A stretch of DNA of 64,000 nucleotides, taken from Neobacillus ginsengisoli (GTDB taxonomy: Bacteria; Bacillota; Bacilli; Bacillales_B; DSM-18226). Below the pieces are notes generated by a model, which did no database searches, was not told where the DNA came from, and was given only the letters and a program-made list of their open reading frames with translations. The stretch covers positions 192,680-256,679 of the forward strand of contig NZ_JAUSTW010000009.1 in assembly GCF_030813055.1 (NCBI RefSeq). The letters are read 5' to 3'. Position 1 is the stretch's first letter. Each line of letters begins with the position of its first letter. This document shows, in pieces, positions 1 through 9,344 of this stretch. The position numbers were made by a program, and so were the translations under genes.

Positions 1-1126
1 CTGACTGTTCGCTCACTCCTAATTCATGTCGAATCCCAGGGCCCTCCGGTAAAACTAAAGTTGTAATTTTTCCTGGAGAAGGGAAGAAGGTTTTCGGATC
101 CTCTGCATAGATTCGCACTTCAATCGCATGCCCTTCACGTTTAATCTCAGATTGTTTAAACGGTAAGGACTCGCCGTAGGCAATTCGAAGCTGCTCGGCA
201 ACTAGGTCCAACCCAGTAATTTCTTCTGTTACGGGATGTTCCACTTGCAAGCGGGTATTCACTTCCAAAAAGTAGAAATTTTTATGCTCATCGACTAAAA
301 ATTCGATCGTACCTGCATTTTTATAGCCGATTGATTTGGCAGCTTTTACAGCAGCTTCTCCCATCTTACTGCGGGTAGCCTCATCTAAAAATGGTGATGG
401 AGCCTCTTCGACTACTTTTTGATGGCGTCGTTGAATGGAACACTCACGTTCCCATAAATAAACGGTATTCCCGCTTGAATCAGCTAGAATTTGAATTTCA
501 ATATGATGAGGATTTTCAACATATTTTTCAATAAACATTTCTCCATTACCAAAAAAACTAACAGCGCGTTTCTGATTGCCTTCAAATGCTTTTCTAAGTT
601 CATCATCGCTTCGAACGATCTGCATGCCAATACCACCGCCGCCTGCAGAAGCCTTCAGCATAATCGGATAGCCAATTTTCCCAGCTATTTCTATAGCTTC
701 CTCCACATCAGCTAAAGGGTAGGTAATCCCAGGCACAACGGGAACTCCTGCTAACTCCATTAACTTTCTTGCCTCAATTTTGCTGCCCATTTTGGAAATA
801 ACATCGTGAGTTGGGCCAATAAAAACTATGCCTTCTTCCTCGCAGCGGCGGGCAAATTCGGCGTTCTCCGAAAGAAGTCCGTATCCTGGGTGAATCGCTT
901 CTGTTCCGGATTGACGAGCGATTTCGATGATTTTATCGATGTTCAAGTAGCTTTCTGAAACTTTGGGTCCCCCCAGTAAATAAGCCTCATCCGCCGCTTT
1001 CACATGGAGGGCATCCTTATCAGCTTCTGAGTAAATTCCGACCGTTTGGATCCCCAATGCTTTACAAGTCCGGATTACTCGTCCCGCAATTTCCCCCCGG
1101 TTAGCAATTAACACCTTTTTAAACAT
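1..1126 (-). CDS. yngH: Biotin carboxylase subunit of an acyl-CoA carboxylase (3' end outside window)
   Basis: ATP-dependent carboxylation of biotin on a carrier protein, the first half-reaction of an acyl-CoA carboxylase such as methylcrotonyl-CoA carboxylase. The translation starts MFKKVLIANRGEIA and carries the ATP-grasp glycine-rich stretch KASAGGGGIGM (about residues 155-165) and the signature EVNTRLQVEHPVTE (about 285-298). About 375 codons are visible before the window edge; the family is about 445-450. Start ATG at 1126 is preceded by GGGGGAG. It lies 13 nt after the acyl-CoA synthetase gene, the B. subtilis yngJ-yngI-yngH order. A housekeeping AccC would normally sit next to accB, so the yng assignment rests on context. 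Confidence 0.9.
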   Translation of the reverse strand, partial: MFKKVLIANRGEIAGRVIRTCKALGIQTVGIYSEADKDALHVKAADEAYLLGGPKVSESYLNIDKIIEIARQSGTEAIHPGYGLLSENAEFARRCEEEGIVFIGPTHDVISKMGSKIEARKLMELAGVPVVPGITYPLADVEEAIEIAGKIGYPIMLKASAGGGGIGMQIVRSDDELRKAFEGNQKRAVSFFGNGEMFIEKYVENPHHIEIQILADSSGNTVYLWERECSIQRRHQKVVEEAPSPFLDEATRSKMGEAAVKAAKSIGYKNAGTIEFLVDEHKNFYFLEVNTRLQVEHPVTEEITGLDLVAEQLRIAYGESLPFKQSEIKREGHAIEVRIYAEDPKTFFPSPGKITTLVLPEGPGIRHELGVSEQS

Positions 1127-1139
1127 GTGCGCTCCCCCT

Positions 1140-2783
1140 TTAATTTTTCAACCTAATTAATTGTACGGATTGTTCCCTCAGTTTAAATTTTTGAATTTTA
1201 CCCGATGCGGTCATTGGAAATTCATCACAAAATTCAATAAAGCGAGGTATTTTGTGGCGGGAGATTTTCCCAACAAAATAATCCTGAATTTCTTTTGCTG
1301 TGGCGGATGTCTCTTCTTTAAGGCGAATCCACGCCATAACTTCTTCACCATATTTTTCATCTGGAATCCCGATGACCTGTACATCCAATACTTTTGGATG
1401 AGTATAGATATACTCTTCTATCTCACGTGGATAGATATTTTCGCCGCCGCGAATGATCATATCTTTTAAACGTCCGGTTATCGTACAATATCCGGCTTCA
1501 TTCATAACAGCCAAATCACCGGTATGTAGCCATCCTTCTGGATCGATTGCTTCCATTGTTGCATCCAGATTTTTATAATAACCTTTCATGACATGATAGC
1601 CACGTGTACATAACTCTCCTTGTACACCCCTTGGTACCTCCTGATTCGTCGAAGGATCACAAATTTTCACTTCCACGTTAGGTAGGGCGCGGCCAACTGT
1701 ACTTACTCTTAGTTCAATTGGGTCATTGGTTCTTGTCTGGGTAATTCCCGGTGAAGATTCTGTCTGCCCGTATACAATGGTTATTTCGCTAGCCCCCATT
1801 TTTCCAACTACGGCTTTCATAACTTCAATTGGGCAAGTCGAACCCGCCATGATTCCTGTCCTTAATGATGACAGATCATATTTTTCAAAATCAGGATGAT
1901 TTAATTCAGCAATGAACATGGTCGGAACGCCGTGCAGAGCAGTACATTTCTCATCCTGTACCGTTTTTAGAACCGAGACCACATCGAATTCCTGAATCGG
2001 CACCATCGTAGCTCCAACCGTTACACATGCCATGGTTCCCAGTACACAACCAAAGCAATGGAAGAAAGGAACCGGAATACACATTCGATCTTTATATGTA
2101 AGCTTCATACATTTAGCAATATTGAACCCGTTGTTAACGATATTAATATGAGTCAGCATAACTCCTTTTGGAAATCCAGTGGTACCCGATGTATATTGCA
2201 TGTTGATGACGTCGTTTGGATCCAATGAATCCATTCTGTTCATTAATTCATCATCACTGACATCGTTTCCCATTGTTAAAATATCCGACCACAGAAACAT
2301 ACCCGGATAGCGGGTATCACCTAAAACAATGACATTCTTTAGATAAGGGAGCTTTTCAGATTGCAGGCAGCCGGGATGGGAATTTTTTAATTCCGGGACA
2401 ACCTGATAAAGCACGTCAACGTAGGGTGTATGACGGTATGATTCCATTAAAATTAACGTAGTTGCATCTGATTGCTTTAATAAAAACTCTAGTTCGGCTG
2501 CCTGATAATTGGTATTTACGGTAGTAAGGACACCGCCCATCTTACCGGAGGCGAATTGGGTAACGACCCACTCAGGACGATTGGCCGCCCATATGGCCAT
2601 ATGTTCTCCCTTACCGATTCCCAGCTTCATAAATCCTTTTGCCACTTGCCTGCACAGGTCATTGAATTGCTTATAGGTATAGCGAAGACCTCGATCTGCA
2701 TAGACGACGGCTTCATTTTCAGGTCTTTCCAATGCCAGATTTTCTAACAGCTTTCCTACCGTAATTTGAAGGATTTCATTCAT
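1140..2783 (-). CDS. yngI: Acyl-CoA synthetase, AMP-binding family (YngI-like)
   Basis: Activates a carboxylic acid to its CoA thioester through an acyl-adenylate. The 547-residue protein has the AMP-binding motif YTSGTTGFPKGV (about 193-204), the YGQTE motif (about 339-343), the GWLHTGDLA segment (about 416-424) and the C-terminal catalytic lysine context ASGKIQKFKLRE (about 528-539). Length equals B. subtilis YngI (about 549). ATG 2783 has AGGAG upstream. It is the middle gene of an operon with the acyl-CoA dehydrogenase (33 nt upstream) and the biotin carboxylase (13 nt downstream), which points to branched-chain or leucine-derived acid catabolism. The exact substrate cannot be read from sequence. 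Confidence 0.92.
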   Translation of the reverse strand: MNEILQITVGKLLENLALERPENEAVVYADRGLRYTYKQFNDLCRQVAKGFMKLGIGKGEHMAIWAANRPEWVVTQFASGKMGGVLTTVNTNYQAAELEFLLKQSDATTLILMESYRHTPYVDVLYQVVPELKNSHPGCLQSEKLPYLKNVIVLGDTRYPGMFLWSDILTMGNDVSDDELMNRMDSLDPNDVINMQYTSGTTGFPKGVMLTHINIVNNGFNIAKCMKLTYKDRMCIPVPFFHCFGCVLGTMACVTVGATMVPIQEFDVVSVLKTVQDEKCTALHGVPTMFIAELNHPDFEKYDLSSLRTGIMAGSTCPIEVMKAVVGKMGASEITIVYGQTESSPGITQTRTNDPIELRVSTVGRALPNVEVKICDPSTNQEVPRGVQGELCTRGYHVMKGYYKNLDATMEAIDPEGWLHTGDLAVMNEAGYCTITGRLKDMIIRGGENIYPREIEEYIYTHPKVLDVQVIGIPDEKYGEEVMAWIRLKEETSATAKEIQDYFVGKISRHKIPRFIEFCDEFPMTASGKIQKFKLREQSVQLIRLKN

Positions 2784-2816
2784 ATTGGAAATTCTCCTCT
2801 TAAAATTAGTAAGTTG

Positions 2817-3956
2817 TTAACAACCAATTTCGCGTGCAATGACCATTCTTTGGACTTCAGAGGTTCCTTCCCCAATCTCCAGAAGTTTCGCGTCACGGAA
2901 GAAACGTTCCACCTGATACTCCTTCATATACCCATATCCGCCATGGATTTGAACAGCTTGATCACAAACCCGCATACAGATTTCCGATGCAAATAATTTG
3001 GCCATAGCGGCTTCCTTTTTAAATTTCTTCCCTTGATCCTTTAACCATGCTGCTTTATATACTATGTTTCGGGCTACTTCAATGTTCATGGCCATATCAG
3101 CCAGTTTGAATTGAATTACTTGAAACTTCGAAATGCTTTGGCCGAATTGTTTTCTTTCTTGAGCATATTGAAGCGCTTTCTCATAGGCGCCTTGAGCAAT
3201 CCCCACAGCCATTGCGCCAATGCCGATCCGGCCTCCGTCAAGAGTAGCTAAAAACTGTTTAAAACCATTTCCTTCAACACCTAACAAGTCGTCTTTGGAT
3301 ACGCTTACATTTTCAAGTATTAATTCTGTTGTATTCGATGCGTGAAGGCCCATCTTTTCATAATTGTTAATGACAGTAAACCCTGGAGCATCCGTCGATA
3401 CCATAAATGCACTTATTCCATTAGTTCCTTTCGAACGGTCGGTAACGGCTGTAATGGCAAGATTTTTTGCATAGCTGGCATTTGTAATAAAACATTTGGA
3501 ACCGGAAATGGACCACTGGTCACCATTTAATGTTGCAGTCGTTTGAGTTCCTCCGGCATCAGACCCGGCATTCGGCTCTGTCAGTCCAAAAGCCCCCAAA
3601 TATTCCCCAGTACAAAGTGGAGTTAAATATTTTTCCTTTTGTTCATGTGTACCAAATAAATTAATCGGAGCACCGCCTAATGAAATATGCGCAGAGTATG
3701 TGATTCCAGTAGACCCACATACCCGGCTTAATTCCTCTACTGCAATGGCAAAACTTATGGTATCAGCTCCACCTCCGCCATATTGTTCAGGAAATGGCAG
3801 TCCCATGATTCCCAACTTCGCCAACTTATCGAAAATTTCCTTTGGAAATTCCCCTTTTCGGTCTCTTTCATCGGCCCCTGGGGCTACTTCTGCTTCTGCA
3901 AAATCACGAATTAATTTTCGAATCATTGCCTGTTCTTCTGTTAAATCAAAATTCAT
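2817..3956 (-). CDS. yngJ: Acyl-CoA dehydrogenase (YngJ-like)
   Basis: FAD enzyme introducing an alpha,beta double bond into short or branched acyl-CoA. I place the start at ATG 3956 (MNFDLTEEQ, 379 aa), 10 nt after AGAGAGGA; a longer frame to 4004 lacks a ribosome site. The family signature GAFGLTEPNAGSDAGG and the C-terminal IHGGYGYMKEYQVERFFRD are present. The segment EIGEGTSEVQR carries the catalytic Glu (about residue 363) at the short-chain dehydrogenase position; human-type isovaleryl-CoA dehydrogenase has no Glu there, so the natural substrate (isovaleryl-CoA by synteny) is uncertain. First gene of the yng-type operon. Confidence 0.92.
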   Translation of the reverse strand: MNFDLTEEQAMIRKLIRDFAEAEVAPGADERDRKGEFPKEIFDKLAKLGIMGLPFPEQYGGGGADTISFAIAVEELSRVCGSTGITYSAHISLGGAPINLFGTHEQKEKYLTPLCTGEYLGAFGLTEPNAGSDAGGTQTTATLNGDQWSISGSKCFITNASYAKNLAITAVTDRSKGTNGISAFMVSTDAPGFTVINNYEKMGLHASNTTELILENVSVSKDDLLGVEGNGFKQFLATLDGGRIGIGAMAVGIAQGAYEKALQYAQERKQFGQSISKFQVIQFKLADMAMNIEVARNIVYKAAWLKDQGKKFKKEAAMAKLFASEICMRVCDQAVQIHGGYGYMKEYQVERFFRDAKLLEIGEGTSEVQRMVIAREIGC

Positions 3957-4050
3957 ATTAGTATCAATCCTCTCTTGTTTTAATAGAATTAAATTTTGAT
4001 ACAATTCTGATTGTTTCTAAGATGAATTTTTTAAATATAAATCTAAATCT

Positions 4051-4066
4051 TCTAATAATTATAGCA
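4051..4066 (-). promoter_or_regulatory. Likely extended -10 promoter of the yngJ operon
   Basis: On the minus strand TGC-TATAAT (hexamer at 4058-4063) lies about 100 nt upstream of the yngJ start, without a good -35 box. The divergent 370-nt gap to the PucR-type regulator also holds an inverted pair TTTTTGT/ACAAAAA (4115-4121 and 4131-4137), a possible operator. Otherwise the gap is AT-rich with nothing else recognised. Confidence 0.4.
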
Positions 4067-4324
4067 ATAAAATATGAGAATACTATGTTTATCTTCATAA
4101 AAATGATTAAATAATTTTTGTAGGTTTTACACAAAAAGAATAATTGATAAGTTTCCCATGGTTTTCTATAATTCTACTTAGATAAATGTTTATTTTGGCT
4201 GATTGTTAGGAAAAGTAGTAAATTTATTGAAAAATTTTAATCAATTTTTAAGAATATGTATTTGTTAATTTAGACTAATAATAGGATTTGAGTTAGTAAT
4301 TTACTAATTTCTAAGGAGGGCCAA

Positions 4325-6145
4325 ATGGAGGAGACATTAACACATCGCCAGCTTCAATCCTTAATACATATTTCCAATGTTCTAAATACATCAATTGATA
4401 TTGACACCATTATTGAATTAATTATGAGAGAAACTATTTCTGTTGTTGAAGCTGCCGAAGGCGGCTCACTATGGTTATATGATAAAAATAAAGATTGCCT
4501 AATCGCACAATCCGCACAGGGCGTGTTTTACCCAAAGATTTTTCAACAGATCCGGCTAAAACCCGGTGAATCCATGACAGGCAAAACCTTTGAAGCTAGA
4601 AACTCTTTAATATTTCCAAATGAGAAAGAAATAAAAAAAGCATTAACATCGTTATCTTCACAAAATTCTGAGCTATTAAGGAGGTCTATTCCTAATAATT
4701 TTAGTTTTTCAACTGTTATTTCTTCCCCCATATTTTTGAAAGGTAAATGCATCGGAGTGTTTACATTGGATTCTTTCCAACAGTCTAAAAACTTTAAGCC
4801 TGAGGATACTCATCTATTAGAGGCAATTTGTCATCAAGCGGCTGTCGCTATAGAAAGATCAAGCCTCTACAAGGAAAAAGAAGAAACTGTAAATAGCCTT
4901 TCGGATTCGATTGAAGCACACAGAACCTTGGCGAATCTTGTCCTCCAAGGCGAGGATCTTCATTCCATTCTTCAGTATATTCATCAATGGATTGGGCAAA
5001 ACACTTTTTTATTTGATGATTTAGGAGAGCTGATGGCATCATCCTATGATCCAAGCCTATCAAGCGAGATCCTAAAGTTTGTAAAACAACAGGCCAGTGT
5101 GTTTATGAAGTCACCTGAAAATACACTAGCTGTAAAAGAAACGGAAATAGATGGAATGCCCTACCATTTGGTTAGCTTGCCTCTTGGATCTAAACCTAAT
5201 TTTCTTGGTTTGTTGGTCATCCTTTCTACTAAAAAAATGGCTGATGTGGATATTGCGGCTCTCGAACATGCTTGTACCGTCCTTTCATTAGAACTTTTTA
5301 AAGAACAGACTTTATTTGACACTCAGCAACGATTAAAAGGAGAGTTCGTAACAAGAATTTTTGCAGAGCATATGGATGATGCCCTAATACAAAAGGCAAA
5401 AAGTCTGAATTTAAATCCTACACGAAACTACATCACTATCATTATTGAATTTTCCACGAACTCTAATAATAAATTCCATCCTAAAGATGGTCTTATAAGA
5501 AAAATAATTCAAATTACAAATCAGGCTTTTTTGGAGCAATCCACCAAAGGCATGACAGTAAGGCATCATCATCAAATCGTCGTTCTTCTCTCCTATCATT
5601 CCAATATTGCTTTTTCTTTGATCATTTCACGTATAAAAGAAAGGGCAAAATGGATTCAGCAGGAAATTATGTCTAGGAAATGGGAGGTTGAGGTTGCTTT
5701 TGGAATCGGACGAGTCAAACAAGGGATACTTAATGTTCACAAATCCCTCCAGGAAGCTGAAAAATGTTTGAAATTTATTCAGCGTATTAATTGGGAAAAT
5801 TCAATAGTCAGTTATACAGACCTTGGTATACAAAGGTTCATCCTTCAAAATTCAGAGGAGGAAGTGATTGATTTTATCAATGAAGTGTTAGGTCCCCTTA
5901 TTGACTATGAAAATTCACGAAAAGGAGATCTACTTAAGACACTTTATGAGTATCTGGAAGGGAATCAAAATGTAAAGAGAACGGCAGATGCCTTGCATGT
6001 CCATATAAACACCCTAAACTATCGTTTAAAAAGGATTGAAGAAATTCTCTCTATTGATTTAACAGATAGTAAACAATTACTTAACATTCATTTAGCGGTA
6101 AGTATGTTCAAGTATGTAAAAAAACATCCAACAGATCCATTCTGA
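4325..6145 (+). CDS. GAF-domain transcriptional regulator with PucR-type C-terminal HTH
   Basis: Ligand-sensing regulator of 606 aa. Residues about 20-180 form a GAF domain (SIDIDTIIELIMRETISVVE; HQAAVAIERSSLYKEKE at its end). A central region (about 300-470) resembles the GGDEF-like middle domain of CdaR/PucR proteins. The C terminus (about 535-600) is the PucR helix-turn-helix: RTADALHVHINTLNYRLKRI. The start at 4325 has a strong CTAAGGAGGG site. It is divergent from the yng-type operon, which suggests it controls branched acyl-CoA catabolism; that is inference from position. The stop codon lies inside a strong inverted repeat (6128-6153). Confidence 0.85.
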   Translation: MEETLTHRQLQSLIHISNVLNTSIDIDTIIELIMRETISVVEAAEGGSLWLYDKNKDCLIAQSAQGVFYPKIFQQIRLKPGESMTGKTFEARNSLIFPNEKEIKKALTSLSSQNSELLRRSIPNNFSFSTVISSPIFLKGKCIGVFTLDSFQQSKNFKPEDTHLLEAICHQAAVAIERSSLYKEKEETVNSLSDSIEAHRTLANLVLQGEDLHSILQYIHQWIGQNTFLFDDLGELMASSYDPSLSSEILKFVKQQASVFMKSPENTLAVKETEIDGMPYHLVSLPLGSKPNFLGLLVILSTKKMADVDIAALEHACTVLSLELFKEQTLFDTQQRLKGEFVTRIFAEHMDDALIQKAKSLNLNPTRNYITIIIEFSTNSNNKFHPKDGLIRKIIQITNQAFLEQSTKGMTVRHHHQIVVLLSYHSNIAFSLIISRIKERAKWIQQEIMSRKWEVEVAFGIGRVKQGILNVHKSLQEAEKCLKFIQRINWENSIVSYTDLGIQRFILQNSEEEVIDFINEVLGPLIDYENSRKGDLLKTLYEYLEGNQNVKRTADALHVHINTLNYRLKRIEEILSIDLTDSKQLLNIHLAVSMFKYVKKHPTDPF

Positions 6146-6153
6146 TCTGTTGG
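6128..6153. terminator. Hairpin over the stop codon of the GAF-PucR gene
   Basis: Perfect 10-bp arms CCAACAGATC / GATCTGTTGG with a 6-nt loop. On the plus strand it is followed by GTGAAAAAA, not a T-run; on the minus strand by ATGTTTTTTTA. It would therefore terminate minus-strand transcripts coming from the ftsH side and may only stabilise the plus-strand mRNA end. Confidence 0.6.
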
Positions 6154-6200
6154 GTGAAAAAATGGCACTCAAATTTCAATGAATGCCATAAAGTGGTACT

Positions 6201-6350
6201 TTATAAAAACTTCTTTTCAATTTCAGCAAAAAAAGCCTCGGATATTAATTCAAAATCCTTATCCTTCAATTTAATTTCATCACCGACTTTATATTTCAAA
6301 ACGGACTTAGCCGGATCATATTTAATGGTTTTATCTGAGCCCATTTTCAT
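6201..6350 (-). CDS. Small uncharacterised protein, 49 aa
   Basis: A 50-codon frame, MKMGSDKTIKYDPAKSVLKY and onward, ending EIEKKFL. It reads as a genuine charged, well-folded protein: the opposite-strand frame over the same bases is hydrophobic and unlikely. An in-frame TAG directly precedes the ATG, so it is not the tail of a longer frame. No clear Shine-Dalgarno is visible, so it may be poorly translated or have lost its upstream region. It lies between the FtsH paralog and the hairpin at 6128-6153, which would end its transcript. Function unknown. Confidence 0.5.
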   Translation of the reverse strand: MKMGSDKTIKYDPAKSVLKYKVGDEIKLKDKDFELISEAFFAEIEKKFL

Positions 6351-6470
6351 CTAATATCAGACTTAGCTTGAAAATTCTTTCTTTCCATAATTTTCCGTTA
6401 AAGGACACCCAATCTTGTATTTCTCACGCAAGGGAGCAGGCACCAACTTCTAAAAAGTAGGCTTCGTTTC

Positions 6471-6522
6471 CGAGAGTAAATCCCCCATAAACGAGAGTAA
6501 AACCAACCTATCCGACAGTAAA
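6471..6522. repeat. Three 21-bp-spaced copies of a CGAGAGTAAA decamer
   Basis: CGAGAGTAAA at 6471 and 6492 and CGACAGTAAA at 6513, each exactly 21 bp apart with unrelated linkers. Non-coding spacer between the small ORF and the FtsH paralog. Confidence 0.7.
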
Positions 6523-6545
6523 CCCGAGCACCCTAGCCTTTTTGA

Positions 6546-8369
6546 TTATGACGGTTTTACTAAAATGGACATAAATTCCTCTCCTGTTATCGTTTCCTTC
6601 TCTAAAAGATATTTTGTCAATTCGTGCAATTTATCTTTATTTTCCTCCAAAATCTTAATGGCTTTTTGATGACAGGATTTAATTATTTTAAGGATCTCTG
6701 CATCTACCTTTGAAGCTGTTTCTGCTGATACCATAAGAGAAGTATCTCCACCCAAATACGGGTTATTAACGGTTTCTAGGGCCATCATATCAAATTCCTC
6801 ACTCATCCCAAACCTGGTTACCATGGCTCTGGCAATCTTGGTTGCTTGTTCAATATCATTGGAAGCGCCGGATGTAACGGTTTTAAAAATAATCTCTTCT
6901 GCCGCACGACCTCCCATATAGGTTGTGATTTTATCCAAAGCCTGTTCTTTCGTCATCAGTATTGTTTCATGCTCATCCACCTGCATCGTATAGCCTAGTG
7001 CACCAGAAGTCCTAGGGATGATAGTAATTTTATGAACAGGTGCGGAAAAACTTTGTTTTGCCGCAACTAAAGCGTGGCCAATCTCATGATAGGAGATCGT
7101 TAATTTATCTTTCATTGAAATCACAGCATTTTTCCTTTGATATCCGGCAATAACCACTTCAACTGACTCTTCCAAATCACTTTGGATCACCTTGTTGCGA
7201 CCCAATCTGACGGCTCTTAGTGCTGCTTCATTGATAATATTGGCTAAATCAGCCCCGGAAGCTCCCGAGGTAGCCCTGGCAATTACATTAAAATCGATAT
7301 GATCATCTAATTTCACGTCCTTGGCATGTACCCTTAAAATCGCTTCACGGCCTGCCAAGTCAGGTAATTCAACCGGAACTCTTCTATCGAATCTGCCTGG
7401 TCTTAGAAGTGCTTTATCAAGAGTTTCAGGTCTGTTGGTTGCTGCCAAGATGACGACACCTTTATCGGCATCAAATCCATCCATTTCCGTTAGAAGCTGA
7501 TTTAAGGTTTGTTCCCTTTCATCATTGCCACCGGGCATACCAGAATTACGGCTTTTTCCGATCGCATCGATTTCATCAATAAAAACAATGCATGGTGCTT
7601 TCTCTTGCGCTTGTTTAAATAAATCTCTGACCCTTGCAGCACCCATACCGACAAACATCTCAACAAATTCAGAACCTGACATGGAAAAGAAAGGAACCTT
7701 GGATTCCCCTGCTACTGCTTTCGCTAGAAGGGTTTTTCCTGTTCCTGGAGGGCCGACTAACAAGGCTCCCTTTGGAATATTTGCACCGATTTCTTTATAT
7801 TTTTTAGGGTTATGGAGGAAATCGACAATTTCCTGCAAGGCCTCTTTTGCTTCATCCTGACCTGCCACATCTTTGAAAGTAATCCCGGTTTGTGCTTCTA
7901 CATATACTTTGGCATTACTTTTTCCAAACGATAAGGGACCTCCTCCGCCCATCATCTTATTTTGCATCTTTCTCATAAACCATTGACCGATCGCAAGAAA
8001 AATGAAGAACGGAAGAATCCAAGTCAAAATGAAATTTAAAAGCGGCGAGGTTTCTTTCGGAATCACCTTTGTAAATTTAACATTCGCCTTATGCAGGCGA
8101 TCGACTAATTGAGGGTCGTCGATTGTTCCAGTCTTATAAAGCTTAGCTTCACTCGTATCAACAGGTTTAAACATAATAGTATCATCTTCAATCTCAACCT
8201 GCTTGACCTTACCTTTTTCAACCATGGTTAAAAATGTCCCATAATCGACTTCTTTTACCGAATGATTAAAAATTGCAGGAAAAATAAACGAATTTAGCAG
8301 CAAAATGACAACTATTGTAACTCCGTAGTAAAAAAGAAGCGGTTTCTTAGGTGGTTTTATTTGTTTCAT
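6546..8369 (-). CDS. ATP-dependent zinc metalloprotease, FtsH paralog
   Basis: Membrane-anchored AAA+ protease that degrades membrane and regulatory proteins. The 607-aa chain shows a TM helix at about 11-31, an extracytoplasmic region, a second TM at about 108-128, Walker A GPPGTGKT (206-213), Walker B FIDEID (263-268), the second region of homology [20 protein letters not shown] (310-329) and the zinc site HEIGH (428-432). Usual FtsH has HEAGH and a longer acidic tail; this one is shorter and lies alone, not beside hpt/tilS, so it is probably a second, conditional copy. The start has GGAGG 9 nt upstream. Its promoter region carries repeated GTGTCA boxes (8491-8558). Confidence 0.9.
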   Translation of the reverse strand: MKQIKPPKKPLLFYYGVTIVVILLLNSFIFPAIFNHSVKEVDYGTFLTMVEKGKVKQVEIEDDTIMFKPVDTSEAKLYKTGTIDDPQLVDRLHKANVKFTKVIPKETSPLLNFILTWILPFFIFLAIGQWFMRKMQNKMMGGGGPLSFGKSNAKVYVEAQTGITFKDVAGQDEAKEALQEIVDFLHNPKKYKEIGANIPKGALLVGPPGTGKTLLAKAVAGESKVPFFSMSGSEFVEMFVGMGAARVRDLFKQAQEKAPCIVFIDEIDAIGKSRNSGMPGGNDEREQTLNQLLTEMDGFDADKGVVILAATNRPETLDKALLRPGRFDRRVPVELPDLAGREAILRVHAKDVKLDDHIDFNVIARATSGASGADLANIINEAALRAVRLGRNKVIQSDLEESVEVVIAGYQRKNAVISMKDKLTISYHEIGHALVAAKQSFSAPVHKITIIPRTSGALGYTMQVDEHETILMTKEQALDKITTYMGGRAAEEIIFKTVTSGASNDIEQATKIARAMVTRFGMSEEFDMMALETVNNPYLGGDTSLMVSAETASKVDAEILKIIKSCHQKAIKILEENKDKLHELTKYLLEKETITGEEFMSILVKPS

Positions 8370-8490
8370 TTATGTGTTCCTCCAGGGCGGTTAGTAATTT
8401 TTTACTTCTCGAGTAATATTAAAAAAGGTTATTTTGGGCTAAGCTCCTCCCCCTAATTTGTACAATGCCATTTTTAAAAATACATATATA

Positions 8491-8558
8491 TGACATCGTG
8501 TCACTATATAGGTATAATAAATAACAAGGTGTCACTTGTCAAAATATTTGATGACACC
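8491..8558 (-). promoter_or_regulatory. SigA-type promoter of the ftsH paralog with three GTGTCA operator boxes
   Basis: Minus-strand TTGACA (8537-8542), 17-bp spacer, TATTAT (8514-8519). Boxes: TGACACC at 8552-8558 upstream of -35, GGTGTCA at 8528-8534 inside the spacer (inverted to the first), and a compact palindrome TGACAtcgTGTCA at 8491-8503 just downstream of -10. The layout suggests repression by an unidentified dimeric regulator. Confidence 0.65.
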
Positions 8559-8573
8559 CTGCCATATTTAAAT

Positions 8574-9344
8574 TTACAGGAAATTTTTATTCCGCTCTTG
8601 CTTTAGCATCTGCATACGCTTGTTAAATAAGGTTGGATAAGATAGAAATCCAATCATAATACTTGTGACAACTGCAGTCGTTAATAACAGGAAAAGAATG
8701 AGCAGCTGAAACTGCACAGCTTGTACGGGATTGGCGCCTGCAATAATTTGACCGCTCATCATGCCTGGCAGTTGAACGAGACCAATAGTTTTCTGGCTTT
8801 CAATCGTGGGAATCGTGCTTGCTTTTATGGATGTAATAAGAGAAGTTTGAATTGCCTGCTTTGGAGTTCCGCCCAGTGACAAAATCAGTTCCGTTTCATC
8901 CTGACGTGCCTCCACTTCTGCCGTGAACCGATTGAGAAACAATATGGCAAGTACCATAGAATTCCCGACGACCATCCCGCTAATGGGAATGATGTATTGT
9001 GCTGTTGGAGGTGTGATGTGAAATCCAATCAATATGGCTTGGGTCAGCACTTCAACGAACACAAAAGTTCCCACCAGTTTCCTTGTCATACCTTTAATGG
9101 ATCCACCTTTTTTTCTTGCATTTTGAGTTGCAGCTCCAATCATTAGCATCAGCATTAGGATAATAAAAATAAATTGGTCTGAAGCAAATACGAATTTCAG
9201 GATATATCCGACGATCAATAATTGAAAAATCGAGCGAACGGTAGCGATAATGGTATCCTTTTCCAATCCCAATTTTAATGTTTTCGATAAAATGATAGGG
9301 ATTAGAACGAAAATAAGGGCTAATGCTAAAGTTAGAAAACTCAT
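8574..9344 (-). CDS. fetB: Iron-export-type ABC permease FetB (YjkA-like)
   Basis: Membrane subunit of the UPF0014/FetAB family, linked in E. coli to iron export and peroxide resistance. 256 aa with about six hydrophobic helices; family stretches visible are ATVRSIFQLLIVGYIL (about 35-50), ISGMVVGNSMVLAILFLNR (about 120-138) and QLPGMMSGQIIAGANPVQAV (about 190-210). Its ATG overlaps the stop of fetA by ATGA, so the two are translationally coupled. A run of non-coding sequence follows to the ftsH promoter. Confidence 0.88.
   Translation of the reverse strand: MSFLTLALALIFVLIPIILSKTLKLGLEKDTIIATVRSIFQLLIVGYILKFVFASDQFIFIILMLMLMIGAATQNARKKGGSIKGMTRKLVGTFVFVEVLTQAILIGFHITPPTAQYIIPISGMVVGNSMVLAILFLNRFTAEVEARQDETELILSLGGTPKQAIQTSLITSIKASTIPTIESQKTIGLVQLPGMMSGQIIAGANPVQAVQFQLLILFLLLTTAVVTSIMIGFLSYPTLFNKRMQMLKQERNKNFL

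Noticed and set aside
6154..6354. 66-codon plus-strand frame after the GAF-PucR gene
   Set aside because: It overlaps a more protein-like minus-strand frame, has no ribosome site and a hydrophobic, low-complexity composition.
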